Shown in pieces: positions 55,492 through 64,000 of a stretch of DNA of 64,000 bases (positions within the stretch are counted from its first letter, which is position 1; each line of letters starts with the position of its first letter). The translations under genes were made by a program, and so were the position numbers. The notes below the pieces were generated by a model, which had not been told where the DNA came from, did no database searches, and saw only the letters and a program-made list of their open reading frames with translations. This DNA is from Fenollaria timonensis (GTDB lineage: Bacteria > Bacillota > Clostridia > Tissierellales > Peptoniphilaceae). The stretch is taken from the NCBI RefSeq assembly GCF_001457835.1, contig NZ_LN898230.1, positions 637,600-701,599 of the forward strand, read 5' to 3'.

Positions 55492-56039
55492 TATAACGAT
55501 GCTATCCTATCCATTAAGTTTTCGGAGAAATCTCCTTCTAGCTTCTCAAATTCGTCTACATCAATTATTTCACCAAAAGTCATTTTAACTTTAGAAAAAA
55601 TTTTGTAGCTCGATTCAATATGGCAAGGGACGATGTTCGTGCCAGTTCTCTTTGCAATTAAGTGTATTCCATCCTTTGCCTTTGCTGTTCCATCTACATT
55701 TCTAGTGCCTTCTGGAAAGAAAATCAAATTATTGCCATTCTTAAGTGTTCTCATAACATCTTTTATGGCTTTAATATCAGCTTTTTCCCTATCTACTTTT
55801 ATAGCGTTAGATTTATTAAGTATAAACCTTGTAAATGGGTTTTCGTAAAGTTCTTTTTTTGCAAAGAAAGCTATATTTGTACCTAAATTCATTGCTACAA
55901 ATATAGGGTCCCAGTTTGATCTATGGTTTCCTGCGACTATAAAATTTGTATCTTGTTTTAAATTTTCCTTGCCTTTTATATCAAATCTGAATAATATTCT
56001 GCAAATTATTATTCCAACAAATCTAATGACTTTATACAT
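55491..56039 (-). CDS. plsC: 1-acylglycerol-3-phosphate O-acyltransferase (PlsC family)
   Basis: A 182-residue membrane-associated acyltransferase producing phosphatidic acid. Motif I NHRSNWDP (HX4D) near residue 38 and motif III FFPEGTRN near 106 are intact. It is short for the family but has all catalytic motifs. TAATG overlaps link it to both neighbours, the aroH-cmk fusion upstream and ispH-rpsA downstream. Confidence 0.92.
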   Translation of the reverse strand: MYKVIRFVGIIICRILFRFDIKGKENLKQDTNFIVAGNHRSNWDPIFVAMNLGTNIAFFAKKELYENPFTRFILNKSNAIKVDREKADIKAIKDVMRTLKNGNNLIFFPEGTRNVDGTAKAKDGIHLIAKRTGTNIVPCHIESSYKIFSKVKMTFGEIIDVDEFEKLEGDFSENLMDRIASL

Positions 56040-57037
56040 TATTTATCTCCATTTATATAAGAAAGCATAAGCTCAACTGTTTCTTCGATGTTCTTATCAT
56101 CTGTGTTAACTTCGATAGCATCACTTGCTTTTACTAGTGGATCTACTTCTCTATGTGAGTCGTAGTCATCTCTACGGATAAGATCCTTTTTGATATCATC
56201 AAAATTAACTTCTAAACCTTTTTCCAAGTATTCTTTGTATCTTCTTTTAGCTCTCACATCAGCTGAAGCTGTTAAGAAGAACTTGTAGTCGGCATCCTTT
56301 AATACAACGGTTCCTATATCACGGCCATCCATGATTACAGATGATTTAGAAGCTATCTCTCTTTGCAAGCTTACTAGTCTTTTTCTTACATCTCTATATT
56401 GACAAACATAGGAAACATTTTTATCGATACGCTCGTTTCTTATCTTGTCATCAACACAAAGCCCATCTAGGAAGATATGGTTTTCAAAATAATCTATCTT
56501 AGTCTTTTCAGCTAAGGCCACAACATCTTCTTCGGCTTTAGGATCAATATTATTGTTTAAAACCTTTAGTGTTAGTGCCCTATACATTGAACCAGTATCT
56601 ACGTAATTAATCTTAAGTTTTTCTGCTAATAGCTTAGCTATTGTGCTTTTGCCAGCACTTGTTGGACCGTCTATAGCCACTTTTATATTATTACTCATAT
56701 ATTTATCCTTTCTTAGAGTTTGCGTTTTTCCTATATATACATCTTTTTTATCTAGATCTTTATTATAAAATACGCTTAGTCTTATAACGCCTTGCATTTG
56801 TCCTTCGACAAGCATTTCGTTTAAGCATATCAAAGCTGTATCATTTAGGCCAATATATCTAGCTGCAAGAGCTGGATATGCCTTGTCTAAGTCTTGAGTT
56901 ACAGTAAATAAAACGCATTTAATCTCTTTTTTATCTAAATTATTTACGTTTATTATCTCTTCTAATAAAATTTTGCTTTGATTAATTATTGAACTTGCCG
57001 TATTTTGAGCATCTACTGCTCCTCTAATTACTACCAC
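56039..57037 (-). CDS. aroH-cmk: Fusion: AroH-type chorismate mutase + cytidylate kinase
   Basis: A 332-residue two-domain protein. Residues 1 to about 112 are AroH-like: Arg5 (VIRGAVDAQ), Cys71 and Glu74 (CLNEML), Arg86 (VIRLSVFY), Tyr101 and Arg109 (VYIGKTQTLR) correspond in type and spacing to the Bacillus subtilis active site, so activity is plausible. From Met114 the protein is (d)CMP kinase (IDGPTSAGKSTIAKLLAEKL, YVDTGSMYRALT, DGRDIGTVV). GTG start with AGGTGAT upstream. Met114 (codon 56696-56698) has AAAGGA 7 bp upstream, so the kinase may also be made alone. Confidence 0.88.
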   Translation of the reverse strand: MVVIRGAVDAQNTASSIINQSKILLEEIINVNNLDKKEIKCVLFTVTQDLDKAYPALAARYIGLNDTALICLNEMLVEGQMQGVIRLSVFYNKDLDKKDVYIGKTQTLRKDKYMSNNIKVAIDGPTSAGKSTIAKLLAEKLKINYVDTGSMYRALTLKVLNNNIDPKAEEDVVALAEKTKIDYFENHIFLDGLCVDDKIRNERIDKNVSYVCQYRDVRKRLVSLQREIASKSSVIMDGRDIGTVVLKDADYKFFLTASADVRAKRRYKEYLEKGLEVNFDDIKKDLIRRDDYDSHREVDPLVKASDAIEVNTDDKNIEETVELMLSYINGDK

Positions 57038-57045
57038 AACATCAC

Positions 57046-58278
57046 CTACTCAATGCTTATTGCTGCTTGATAAGCTGTTGAAAATGCTATTTGTAAATTA
57101 TATCCACCAGTTAAGGCGTTTATATCTAAAACTTCACCAACTATATATAGCTTATTTACTAATTTTGACTCCATAGTCTTAGGATCAATTTCTTTTACAT
57201 TAACTCCGCCTGCAGTGATTATCGCTTCATCTATATCTCTTAATGAGTCGTACTTAAGATTGAAGTGTTTAAGATTATTAATAATGGCAGCTCTTTCAAG
57301 TTTTGTAATATCACATGCTTTTTTATAATAATCTAAGTCAATATTCTTTAGAAATATATTTATTAATTTTTTAGGAAGAAGCTTCTCTAGGACCTTGCCA
57401 ATGGATTTAAGATGTTCTTCTTCAAATAGCATTAGAAGCTTATTATCGAGCTGTTCTTCACTTAGTGCAGGTTTTAAATCTAAATAGATAGTATAATCTT
57501 CATCATCTTTCATATATGAGGATGCGCTCAGTATTATTGGGCCAGATATACCAAAGTGAGTAAAGAGCATCTCTCCAAATTCAGTAAAGATAGTCTTTTT
57601 CTTTTGATTTATGACTTTTACCACAACATTTCTTAGTGATAATCCCATAAGCTCAAGCCTATCCTCTTTACTTAAACTTGTGTTCATTGCAACAAGTGAG
57701 GCCTTTATCGGCTTTATGCAGTGTCCAAACTTTTGCGCAAGTTTATAGCCATCACCATTAGAACCAGTTACTTTATAGCTCATACCACCACAAGCTATTA
57801 CAAGGTTTTTTGCATAATCTACTCCAGAATTGGATACTATTTTAAATAAATCTTCATGTTTTTCTAGATTTTTAACTGTGCATTCATTTTTAAAATTTAT
57901 ATTCAAGTCCTTTATAAGCTTCTTAAACAATTCAATTATTTCCATGGCGTCATCCGATTGAGGGAATACTCTATTGCCTCTTTCAACTTTAGTTTTTATG
58001 CCATTGTCATTAAAAAATTTAATAAGATCATTAGCCGAATAATTATTTAATGAGCTATACATAAATTTTTCGTTGTGTACAATATTTTTAAGTATATTGT
58101 CATTGTCAGAGTAATTACAAATATTGCATCTGCCCTTGCCAGTTATTCTTAGCTTTCTTCCAGGGTATTTATTTTTATCATATAATATTACGCTTTTGCC
58201 GCGTTTAGCACAGTGAACAGCAGTAAAAAGACCTGCAGCTCCTGCACCAACTACAGCTACATCATATACTTTATTCAT
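57046..58278 (-). CDS. HI0933/YhiN family FAD-dependent oxidoreductase
   Basis: A 410-residue flavoprotein of unknown substrate. N-terminal dinucleotide-binding motif VVGAGAAGLFTAVHCAKRGK, the family signature KLRITGKGRCNICNYSD, LVIACGGMSYKVTGSNGDGY and the C-terminal VGEVLDINALTGGYNLQIAFS. It commonly precedes cmk-plsC-ispH in Clostridia. It overlaps the RpiR-type gene as TAATG. Confidence 0.9.
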   Translation of the reverse strand: MNKVYDVAVVGAGAAGLFTAVHCAKRGKSVILYDKNKYPGRKLRITGKGRCNICNYSDNDNILKNIVHNEKFMYSSLNNYSANDLIKFFNDNGIKTKVERGNRVFPQSDDAMEIIELFKKLIKDLNINFKNECTVKNLEKHEDLFKIVSNSGVDYAKNLVIACGGMSYKVTGSNGDGYKLAQKFGHCIKPIKASLVAMNTSLSKEDRLELMGLSLRNVVVKVINQKKKTIFTEFGEMLFTHFGISGPIILSASSYMKDDEDYTIYLDLKPALSEEQLDNKLLMLFEEEHLKSIGKVLEKLLPKKLINIFLKNIDLDYYKKACDITKLERAAIINNLKHFNLKYDSLRDIDEAIITAGGVNVKEIDPKTMESKLVNKLYIVGEVLDINALTGGYNLQIAFSTAYQAAISIE

Positions 58279-59147
58279 TATTTATCTTCATAAGGATCAA
58301 AATCGTATATGTCGTATGACTTATAAATCCTTTCCATTTCTGTTAAATAATCTTGTGTTGAATCTAAATTTTTAAAGCTTAGTCCTGCTATGATTATATT
58401 TATTAAAGATAGTGGTGCAACAAATGAATCAATAAATAGAATTATATCGTTTTTAGCAATTAAAACTAAGTCGCTGTTCTTAGCGATGGTAGTGTTTGTA
58501 TTGTCTGTAAGTGATATAACTTTGCTTCCCTTTGATTTAGCGTATTTTAATATACTTACTGACTTTTTAGAGTATCTTGGATAGCTTATACAGAAGAATG
58601 TATCTTCTTCATTCATGTGTAGCATGCTCTCAAAAACAATATCATCGTCAGAATTTATTATAATAGCATCTTTGCCCATTAATTTTAAATAAAAGCAAAA
58701 GTAGTTTGCTAAAAATGAAGAGGTTCTTAAGCCTAGTACAAATATTTTTCTACTATTGTTTAAAATATCTATGCCTTCGTACAGCTTTTCTTTGTCAAGA
58801 TCGTTTTTTAACCTCTTTACGTCGTGAGCATCAGTTGCTAAACATGATTCAACTAGCTCATCCATAGTTGATATCTCTCTAAGCTTAATTCTGTCTATAT
58901 TTGATAGACTTATCTTGGCTAGCTCGTGTATATCATCTTTTAATTCTTTATATCCATCATAACCAAGTAATGTTGCGAATCTTACTACTGTTGACTCACT
59001 TAAACCAAGTTCCATAGCAAGTTTTTGAGCTGTTTGGAAGGTCGATTTGTGAAAATTGTTGAGAATATAGTCAGCAATTAACCTTTGACCCTTACTAAAT
59101 TGCTTTTTGTTTTGTTCAATTCTATAAATTAGATTTTTCTCCATCAT
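58278..59147 (-). CDS. RpiR/MurR-family transcriptional regulator (HTH + SIS)
   Basis: A 289-residue regulator: N-terminal RpiR helix-turn-helix (YILNNFHKSTFQTAQKLAME, LGLSESTVVRFATLLGYDGY) and a C-terminal SIS sugar-phosphate-binding domain (KIFVLGLRTSSFLANYF, SYPRYSKKSVSILKYAKSKG, SLTDNTNTTIA). Effector and targets are unknown; no sugar-use genes adjoin it. The ATG at 59145-59147 is preferred over the GTG two codons upstream because GAGGAG precedes it. It overlaps the methyltransferase gene by about 26 bp. Confidence 0.88.
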   Translation of the reverse strand: MMEKNLIYRIEQNKKQFSKGQRLIADYILNNFHKSTFQTAQKLAMELGLSESTVVRFATLLGYDGYKELKDDIHELAKISLSNIDRIKLREISTMDELVESCLATDAHDVKRLKNDLDKEKLYEGIDILNNSRKIFVLGLRTSSFLANYFCFYLKLMGKDAIIINSDDDIVFESMLHMNEEDTFFCISYPRYSKKSVSILKYAKSKGSKVISLTDNTNTTIAKNSDLVLIAKNDIILFIDSFVAPLSLINIIIAGLSFKNLDSTQDYLTEMERIYKSYDIYDFDPYEDK

Positions 59148-59715
59148 CTTCACTCCTCTTCTCTAAAATATATGTTTTACATGGTTTATTCTTTTGGTTA
59201 ATAAACTCTAATTTGATAACATTAAATATTTTTTGATCTAAACTTTTTAAATATTCATAAATTTTACTATCTTCCAGACTGCCTTCTTCGTGGCCAGGAT
59301 ATGTAGTTATCATAACGATTGCACCATAGTTAAGTTTTTTTAATAGCTTTTCTATTGAGCTCATAGTAGTATATAATCTTGTTACTAGCTTTTTATCAGC
59401 TCCAGGTAAATAGCCTAGGTTATATATAGCAAAATCAATATTTTCTTCTATATCTGATAAATCATCGTGGCTTTTATTTAGATAGATACAATTTTTATAC
59501 GCATAAGACTCCAAGAGAGATTTTGTGTTTTCTATTGCCTTCTTTTGTATATCATAAAGATATAGCTTTTCATAATTTGGCGCGTTTTGCAAAATTCTTA
59601 AGCTGTCGTGCCCGTTACCGCAAGTCATGTCAACAAGAATCTTCTTATCTTTAAGAAAAGTTTTTAATAAGTAATCAATAAAATGATTCGTGTTATCTAA
59701 GAATTTATATTTCAT
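59122..59715 (-). CDS. Class I SAM-dependent methyltransferase, YtqB/MnmM-like
   Basis: A 197-residue methyltransferase with the SAM-binding motif VDMTCGNGHDSLRIL, an acidic strand-2 end (LYLYDIQKKAIENT) and FAIYNLGYLPGADKKLVTR, close to the YtqB family. YtqB (MnmM) of Bacillus methylates nm5s2U34 in tRNA wobble modification; that role is plausible given the tRNA- and rRNA-modification neighbours. It overlaps rluB by 4 bp. Confidence 0.82.
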   Translation of the reverse strand: MKYKFLDNTNHFIDYLLKTFLKDKKILVDMTCGNGHDSLRILQNAPNYEKLYLYDIQKKAIENTKSLLESYAYKNCIYLNKSHDDLSDIEENIDFAIYNLGYLPGADKKLVTRLYTTMSSIEKLLKKLNYGAIVMITTYPGHEEGSLEDSKIYEYLKSLDQKIFNVIKLEFINQKNKPCKTYILEKRSEDDGEKSNL

Positions 59716-60428
59716 CTAAATGATTCAACTTCTTCCTTTGATAGTCTTCTGAATTCTCCTACCTTTAGTACGCCTAATTCTAGAGTGCCTATCTTAACTC
59801 TTTTAAGCATTAGGACCTTATATCCTAAGACTTTAAACATATTTCTGACTTGATGGTTTCTTCCTTCGCATATTGATATAGATACTAAGGAACTGTCATC
59901 ATATACATTTAGCACTTTTACTATGCTTGGAGCTGTCTTAACTCCGTCTAGATAGACGCCGTTTCTTAATTTATTAAGATCGTTCTTATTAGGAGCCTTA
60001 TCTAGTTTAGCAATATATTCTTTATATATTTCATTTTTTGGATGCATAATGCCATTGGACCATTGGCCATCATTTGTTAAAAGCAACAAGCCAGTAGTGT
60101 TTGCGTCTAGCCTACCCACTGGATAAATCCTCTTTTTAATCTTGTAATCATATAAATCCGATATAATGTTCTTAGCATATTTATCTTTTAGTGTTGTTAC
60201 GTAGCCTAGTGGCTTGTTGAGTGCAATGTATATCTTTTTATCTTTATCTACATTAATTACTTCGCCATTTAATTTAACTACGTCAATCTCTGGATCAACG
60301 AAGAATGGCATTTTCTCAACTACTATATTATTTACTGTTACTCTCTTTTTTTCAATAAGTTCGTCTGCCCTTCTGCGAGATACTTCTGCATTTTCTGCAA
60401 CAAACTTATTCAGTCTCACTTTCTCCAT
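59712..60428 (-). CDS. rluB: 23S rRNA pseudouridine synthase, RluB/RsuA family
   Basis: A 238-residue enzyme with an N-terminal S4 RNA-binding domain (RLNKFVAENAEVSRRRADEL) and the pseudouridine synthase core, catalytic Asp in GRLDANTTGLLLLTND and the late EGRNHQVRNMF motif. Its place next to scpA-scpB is the classic Firmicutes context of RluB. The start overlaps scpB by 23 bp. Confidence 0.93.
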   Translation of the reverse strand: MEKVRLNKFVAENAEVSRRRADELIEKKRVTVNNIVVEKMPFFVDPEIDVVKLNGEVINVDKDKKIYIALNKPLGYVTTLKDKYAKNIISDLYDYKIKKRIYPVGRLDANTTGLLLLTNDGQWSNGIMHPKNEIYKEYIAKLDKAPNKNDLNKLRNGVYLDGVKTAPSIVKVLNVYDDSSLVSISICEGRNHQVRNMFKVLGYKVLMLKRVKIGTLELGVLKVGEFRRLSKEEVESFR

Positions 60429-60963
60429 TGTCTTGCCTTTCTATATTTATATCCATGTTTATATCTGGAAGCTCTGATAAATCCTCTATGCCAAAGTTTC
60501 TTAAAAAGATATCACTTGTCCCATAAAGTATTGGTTTACCAGGCGTATCAAGCCTACCTACTTCTTCTATCAAGCCTCTGTCAAGCAAAGTATTAACAGG
60601 ACCATCCGACTTTACAGATCTTATCTTTTCTATTTGAATCTTAGTAACTGGCTGTTTGTAAGCAATTATTGATAGTGTTTCAATAGATGCATTGCTTAGA
60701 TTATTTTTCGGCTTTTCACTCAGCAGTTTTTTTACGTAATCAAAGTATATATCTCTACTTATAAGCTGATAAGAGCTATTCATTCTAATGATTTTTAATC
60801 CATCATTTGATGAATCCATTTCATTTCTAAGATCTTCTATAGCTCTTTCAATTTCTTCAATATCTACTTCGCATATATCGCTAATAGTTTTGATATCGAG
60901 AGGGTCTCCCCATGCAAATAGCAATGCTTTTATAATTTGCTTTATATCATTCATGATTATCAC
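60406..60963 (-). CDS. scpB: Segregation and condensation protein B
   Basis: A 185-residue partner of ScpA and SMC in chromosome condensation, with two winged-helix domains: KQIIKALLFAWGDPLDIKTI and LSIIAYKQPVTKIQIEKIR, then VGRLDTPGKPILYGTSD-type element. The acidic C-terminus is usual. It overlaps scpA by 17 bp. Confidence 0.95.
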   Translation of the reverse strand: MIIMNDIKQIIKALLFAWGDPLDIKTISDICEVDIEEIERAIEDLRNEMDSSNDGLKIIRMNSSYQLISRDIYFDYVKKLLSEKPKNNLSNASIETLSIIAYKQPVTKIQIEKIRSVKSDGPVNTLLDRGLIEEVGRLDTPGKPILYGTSDIFLRNFGIEDLSELPDINMDINIERQDNGESETE

Positions 60964-61660
60964 CCAAGTATGTAAAATCTATATCTGAGAATGTTGCTTC
61001 TTGTTCGTAGCTAATAACTTTGTTTTGTATAAGCTCTAAAACGCTTATAAATAGCGTGATTACATAAGCTACGTCCACTATTTCAGGAATAAACTCACTT
61101 AGTTTTACTTTTTTATTTTTCTTAAATTTTTTAACTATATCATTTGTCATCTTTTTGACACTATATTTTTCTCTACGTATACTGCTAGATTCTTCTTTGA
61201 TAATTGTTCTCTTATTAGTCAAAAGTGATACAAGTACTTTAGATAGATTGTTCAGGTCAAAGTTAAGGTCAAGAGCATCATCTTTTTCATCAATCTCATC
61301 CATTGGCTTAAAAACAAAGTTATTCGACTCTTCATACATTGTGTTTAAGTACAAAGATACATCTTTAAATATCTTGTATTCAAGAATATTTTTACTAAGT
61401 TCTAGACGTGGATCTTCCTCAATATTATCCTTTTCTACTGGTATAAGCATCTTTGATTTTATCTCCAGCAATCTTGATGCCATAACTAAAAAGTCACTAC
61501 TCATTTCGACATCTATCTCTTGAGAAGTATTAATATAGTCAAGAAATTTTTCTGTTATTTCATTGATGGGTATATCGAATATATCCATCTTGTCCTTATC
61601 TATGAGTTCTAATAGTACATCAAAAGGACCTTTGTAGCTGCTTATTTCAACGTTATACAT
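60947..61660 (-). CDS. scpA: Segregation and condensation protein A
   Basis: A 237-residue kleisin of the SMC-ScpAB complex. The N-terminal YKGPFDVLLELIDKDKMDIFDIPI-like signature (YKGPFDVLLELIDKDKMDIF), DFLVMASRLLEIKSKML and the C-terminal winged helix (FISVLELIQNKVISYEQ) are typical. It overlaps the S2P-family gene as TAATG. Confidence 0.95.
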   Translation of the reverse strand: MYNVEISSYKGPFDVLLELIDKDKMDIFDIPINEITEKFLDYINTSQEIDVEMSSDFLVMASRLLEIKSKMLIPVEKDNIEEDPRLELSKNILEYKIFKDVSLYLNTMYEESNNFVFKPMDEIDEKDDALDLNFDLNNLSKVLVSLLTNKRTIIKEESSSIRREKYSVKKMTNDIVKKFKKNKKVKLSEFIPEIVDVAYVITLFISVLELIQNKVISYEQEATFSDIDFTYLGDNHE

Positions 61661-62262
61661 CAGACTATCTTTCCTATCATATTAATCATAAAATTAACCA
61701 TTGGTATAAGTATTTTATCAAGATTATCAGTCATTATCAGTAATAAGAGTAGTATATAGCCATATTTTTCGTACTTTATTAGATAATACTCATACTTTGG
61801 TGGTAGAAATGAAAACAACAGCTTTGATCCATCTAGTGGTGGAATAGGAATAAGGTTAAATACGCCTAAAACAATATTGAACCAGAATATATTCATAAAT
61901 ATCTCAAATACAAAGTCACTTAGTCTTATATGTTTCATAATAATTACTGAAATTATTGCCAAGATAAAGTTAGTTAATACACCAGCAATAGAGACGAAGA
62001 AAGTACCTTTTTTTCTGTCTCTAAAGTTATTTGGGTTTATCATAACTGGTTTTGCCCAACCGAATTTGAAGAAAATCAAACAAATAGTTCCGATTGGATC
62101 AAGATGATGAAGTGGATTTAATGATAATCTACCATCATTTTTTGCTGTTTCATCACCGCAAAGGTATGCTGCGTATCCGTGTGCCATCTCATGAGGTATT
62201 ATTGCAACAAGCACAGCTATTGTTCTTATAATAATATCTTGTAAATTAATATCGCCAAACAT
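61660..62262 (-). CDS. Site-2 protease family membrane metalloprotease (M50, YwhC-like)
   Basis: A 200-residue multi-pass intramembrane protease. Zinc ligands HEMAH at residues 24-28 in helix 1 (IIPHEMAHGYAAYLCGD) and the Asp of NLIPIPPLDGSKLL. Substrate unknown. No PDZ or CBS domain. The location beside scpA and rluB is a common Firmicutes arrangement. Confidence 0.92.
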   Translation of the reverse strand: MFGDINLQDIIIRTIAVLVAIIPHEMAHGYAAYLCGDETAKNDGRLSLNPLHHLDPIGTICLIFFKFGWAKPVMINPNNFRDRKKGTFFVSIAGVLTNFILAIISVIIMKHIRLSDFVFEIFMNIFWFNIVLGVFNLIPIPPLDGSKLLFSFLPPKYEYYLIKYEKYGYILLLLLIMTDNLDKILIPMVNFMINMIGKIV

Positions 62263-63563
62263 TATCTAATCACCTCTAAAATGTGCTTTTCTTTTATAGC
62301 TTTGTCGCCATAGACGACGCTAGCTTTTAAATTAGCTAATTGTTCAGAACTTAGTTCCTTATTTGATCTTATTGTAAATAATAAGTCGCTTTTATCAATC
62401 TTATCGCCAATACATTTTTCATTTATCAAGCCAACTGTGTAATCAATTTTGTCTTCTTTCTTTAATCTACCTGCGCCTAATTCATTGAGTGTCTTTGCGA
62501 TATCTTTAAGCTTATACGAATTTAAATAGCCACTAGTATCTGCCAAAATCTCAGTCTCATATCTAGCCTTATCAAATTTATTAATATCTTCAATATATGA
62601 TATATCTCCACCTTGATTGTGAACAAATTTTAAAAACAATTCAAAGGCTTTTCCATTATCTAAAACTCTTTTTATCTTATCTTTTACTTCATTATAATCT
62701 ACATCTTCAAGGTTTAGTAGAAGTTCATAAACAATATGATTTATCTCATCATATATATCATCATAAGCTTTAAAATTACCTTTTAAAAAGTCGACTACTT
62801 CTATAATCTCTAGATTATTTCCAGCTCTCTTACCAAGAGGTTTGTTCATTGAGCTTATTATACAAGTAGTTTTTCTATTGAATGCTTTGGATACATTAAG
62901 CATAGCGTCACAGAGCTCTTTTGCCTTATCAAAGCTTTCCATAAAGGCACCGGTACCACACTTAACATCTATAAGCAAGGAATCATTTCTAAAGCTAAAT
63001 TTTTTACTAAGTATAGATGAGGCTATAAGAGGAATTGAATCGACACTTGCACAAACATCTCTTAGTGCATATAAAATCCTATCTGCCTTTGCAATATTTT
63101 CTGATTGGCTTACTATGAAGAAGCCTAAATCATTAGCTGTTTTTTCTATCCACTCATCGCTTTGATCTACCTTAAATCCAGGAATTGATTCTAATTTATC
63201 AAGAGTGCCGCCTGTAAAACCAAGACTTCTGCCGCTCATCTTTAAAAATTTATATCCCATAGACGCAAGTATTGGACCAAGTATTAAGCTTATCTTGTCA
63301 CCTACTCCACCAGTTGAGTGTTTGTCAAGGATTGTCGAGTCTACTCCTTCGAAATCAATATATTCACCGTTATCAATTATTGCTTTTGTTAAGTAATAAG
63401 TTTCTTCGTCGTTAAGTCCATTTAAAAATATTGCCATAAGTAAACTTGATGTTTGATAATCAGCTATAGATTCGTCTAGAATACCTTTTATAAAGAAATC
63501 AATTTCATTCTTATTTAATAATTTTTTATCTCTCTTTTTCTCAATGATGTTAATTATGTTCAT
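62262..63563 (-). CDS. pdp: Pyrimidine-nucleoside phosphorylase
   Basis: A 433-residue phosphorylase splitting pyrimidine nucleosides to base plus (deoxy)ribose-1-phosphate for salvage. The phosphate-binding KHSTGGVGDKISLILGP and the signature SGRSLGFTGGTLDKLES are intact, with the C-terminal alpha/beta domain following. Pyrimidine versus thymidine specificity is not resolved. It overlaps the NUDIX gene by 14 bp. Confidence 0.94.
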   Translation of the reverse strand: MNIINIIEKKRDKKLLNKNEIDFFIKGILDESIADYQTSSLLMAIFLNGLNDEETYYLTKAIIDNGEYIDFEGVDSTILDKHSTGGVGDKISLILGPILASMGYKFLKMSGRSLGFTGGTLDKLESIPGFKVDQSDEWIEKTANDLGFFIVSQSENIAKADRILYALRDVCASVDSIPLIASSILSKKFSFRNDSLLIDVKCGTGAFMESFDKAKELCDAMLNVSKAFNRKTTCIISSMNKPLGKRAGNNLEIIEVVDFLKGNFKAYDDIYDEINHIVYELLLNLEDVDYNEVKDKIKRVLDNGKAFELFLKFVHNQGGDISYIEDINKFDKARYETEILADTSGYLNSYKLKDIAKTLNELGAGRLKKEDKIDYTVGLINEKCIGDKIDKSDLLFTIRSNKELSSEQLANLKASVVYGDKAIKEKHILEVIR

Positions 63564-64000
63564 TTTTACTCTTTATATAATCGTATGCATAATTAATTGC
63601 AATGATTGAGCTTGCGTTTTGAACTTCACCATACAATACTTTTTTTCTAAGCTCTTCAATTTCGATTTCTTCTACTTCTAAAAATTCGCCGTCATCAAGA
63701 TTTTGTTCTGTTTTAGCTAAGTCTTCAGCTAAAAACAAATCTATCTTTTCGTCAGAATATCCTGGTGATGTATAGAACTCCATAATGTATTTTGGATTCT
63801 CGCAGAAGTATCCTGTTTCTTCTTCAAGCTCTCTACTTGCAGCTTGTACTGGAGTTTCTTGTACCTCAACTAAGCCAGCTGGTACCTCTAACAAAGTTTT
63901 TTCAACAGCTTTTCTAAATTGTCTAACCATTAAAAGCTTTGTGCCCTTTATTGCAATGATGACCACAGCAGGTTTATGCTCTACTATCTCTCTCTTTGAA
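63550..64000 (-). CDS. NUDIX hydrolase, ADP-ribose pyrophosphatase-like; 5' end cut by window
   Basis: The frame stays open to the right edge (read as SKREIVEHKPAVVIIAIKG at its visible start), so the true start is outside. The NUDIX box GLVEVQETPVQAASRELEEE followed by TG is complete, with PAGLVE before and FYTSPGYSDEKIDLFLAEDL after, typical of ADP-ribose pyrophosphatases (NudF type). It leads the visible minus-strand operon. An internal GTG at 63966 should not be taken as the start. Confidence 0.92.
   Translation of the reverse strand, partial: SKREIVEHKPAVVIIAIKGTKLLMVRQFRKAVEKTLLEVPAGLVEVQETPVQAASRELEEETGYFCENPKYIMEFYTSPGYSDEKIDLFLAEDLAKTEQNLDDGEFLEVEEIEIEELRKKVLYGEVQNASSIIAINYAYDYIKSKNEHN

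Noticed and set aside
1-64000. CRISPR arrays, tRNA or rRNA genes, riboswitches
   Set aside because: I found no regularly spaced repeats, no cloverleaf or rRNA-like segments, and no aptamer I recognise in the intergenic gaps, most of which are under 200 bp and already explained by promoters, terminators or the IS copies.

Overview
The window comes from a low-GC, Gram-positive anaerobe. Several things point to this: conserved Firmicutes gene orders (tig-clpP-clpX-lon-ysxC, ftsE-ftsX-M23 hydrolase-ctp, miaB-mutS-mutL-miaA, scpA-scpB-rluB), a fused ispH-rpsA gene, rubredoxin, RNase Y and strong Shine-Dalgarno sequences with frequent TTG/GTG starts. The gene set fits the Clostridia/Tissierellia (Peptoniphilaceae-like), but that placement is inference from content, not from a database search.

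Layout: 1-322 holds the end of a MazF/EndoA toxin gene. 354-8275 is an envelope glycan cluster (UDP-ManNAc dehydrogenase, glycosyltransferases, two DUF4330-like membrane proteins, a Wzy/O-antigen ligase-like protein, a glycosyltransferase fused to a CsaB-type pyruvyl transferase, a TagA-type ManNAc transferase). It suggests a pyruvylated, ManNAc(A)-containing secondary wall polymer. Transketolase follows. 10.4-15.3 kb is an accessory patch: a BlaI-like repressor, an M56 sensor protease gene broken by an IS30-family element, a secreted amidase and a lipoprotein. A second, inverted copy of the IS closes the patch. 16.6-18.4 kb carries an F420-ligase-family gene and 5-formyl-THF cyclo-ligase on the minus strand. 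18.4-30.6 kb runs rightward: ftsEX, M23 hydrolase, CtpA protease, YdbC, a lipoprotein, uvrB, uvrA and a TPM/LemA pair. 30.7-36.9 kb is the trigger factor-ClpPX-Lon-YsxC proteostasis block. Then come rubredoxin (short, minus strand) diverging from an RsbW-like kinase, typA, cls and rny. A third IS30 copy (42.8-44.0 kb) precedes a Xer recombinase. From 45.2 kb to the right edge all genes are on the minus strand in a tightly overlapping series: NUDIX, pdp, S2P protease, scpA, scpB, rluB, mnmM-like, rpiR, HI0933-like flavoprotein, aroH-cmk fusion, plsC, ispH-rpsA, miaB, mutS, mutL, miaA and a YnbB-like PLP enzyme.

The most informative direct observation is the IS element. Three apparently identical 1265-bp copies are each flanked by a different, perfect 13-bp direct repeat, which is long for the IS30 family. 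Removing copy 1 plus one repeat restores a single 458-codon M56 reading frame. Other points worth following are the AroH-Cmk fusion with an internal ribosome-binding site and start before the kinase domain, the GT4-CsaB fusion beside a DUF4330 pair, a perfect inverted repeat between rubredoxin and the RsbW-like gene, and a 12-bp dyad just downstream of a consensus promoter for the Xer recombinase. No CRISPR array, rRNA or tRNA was recognised.
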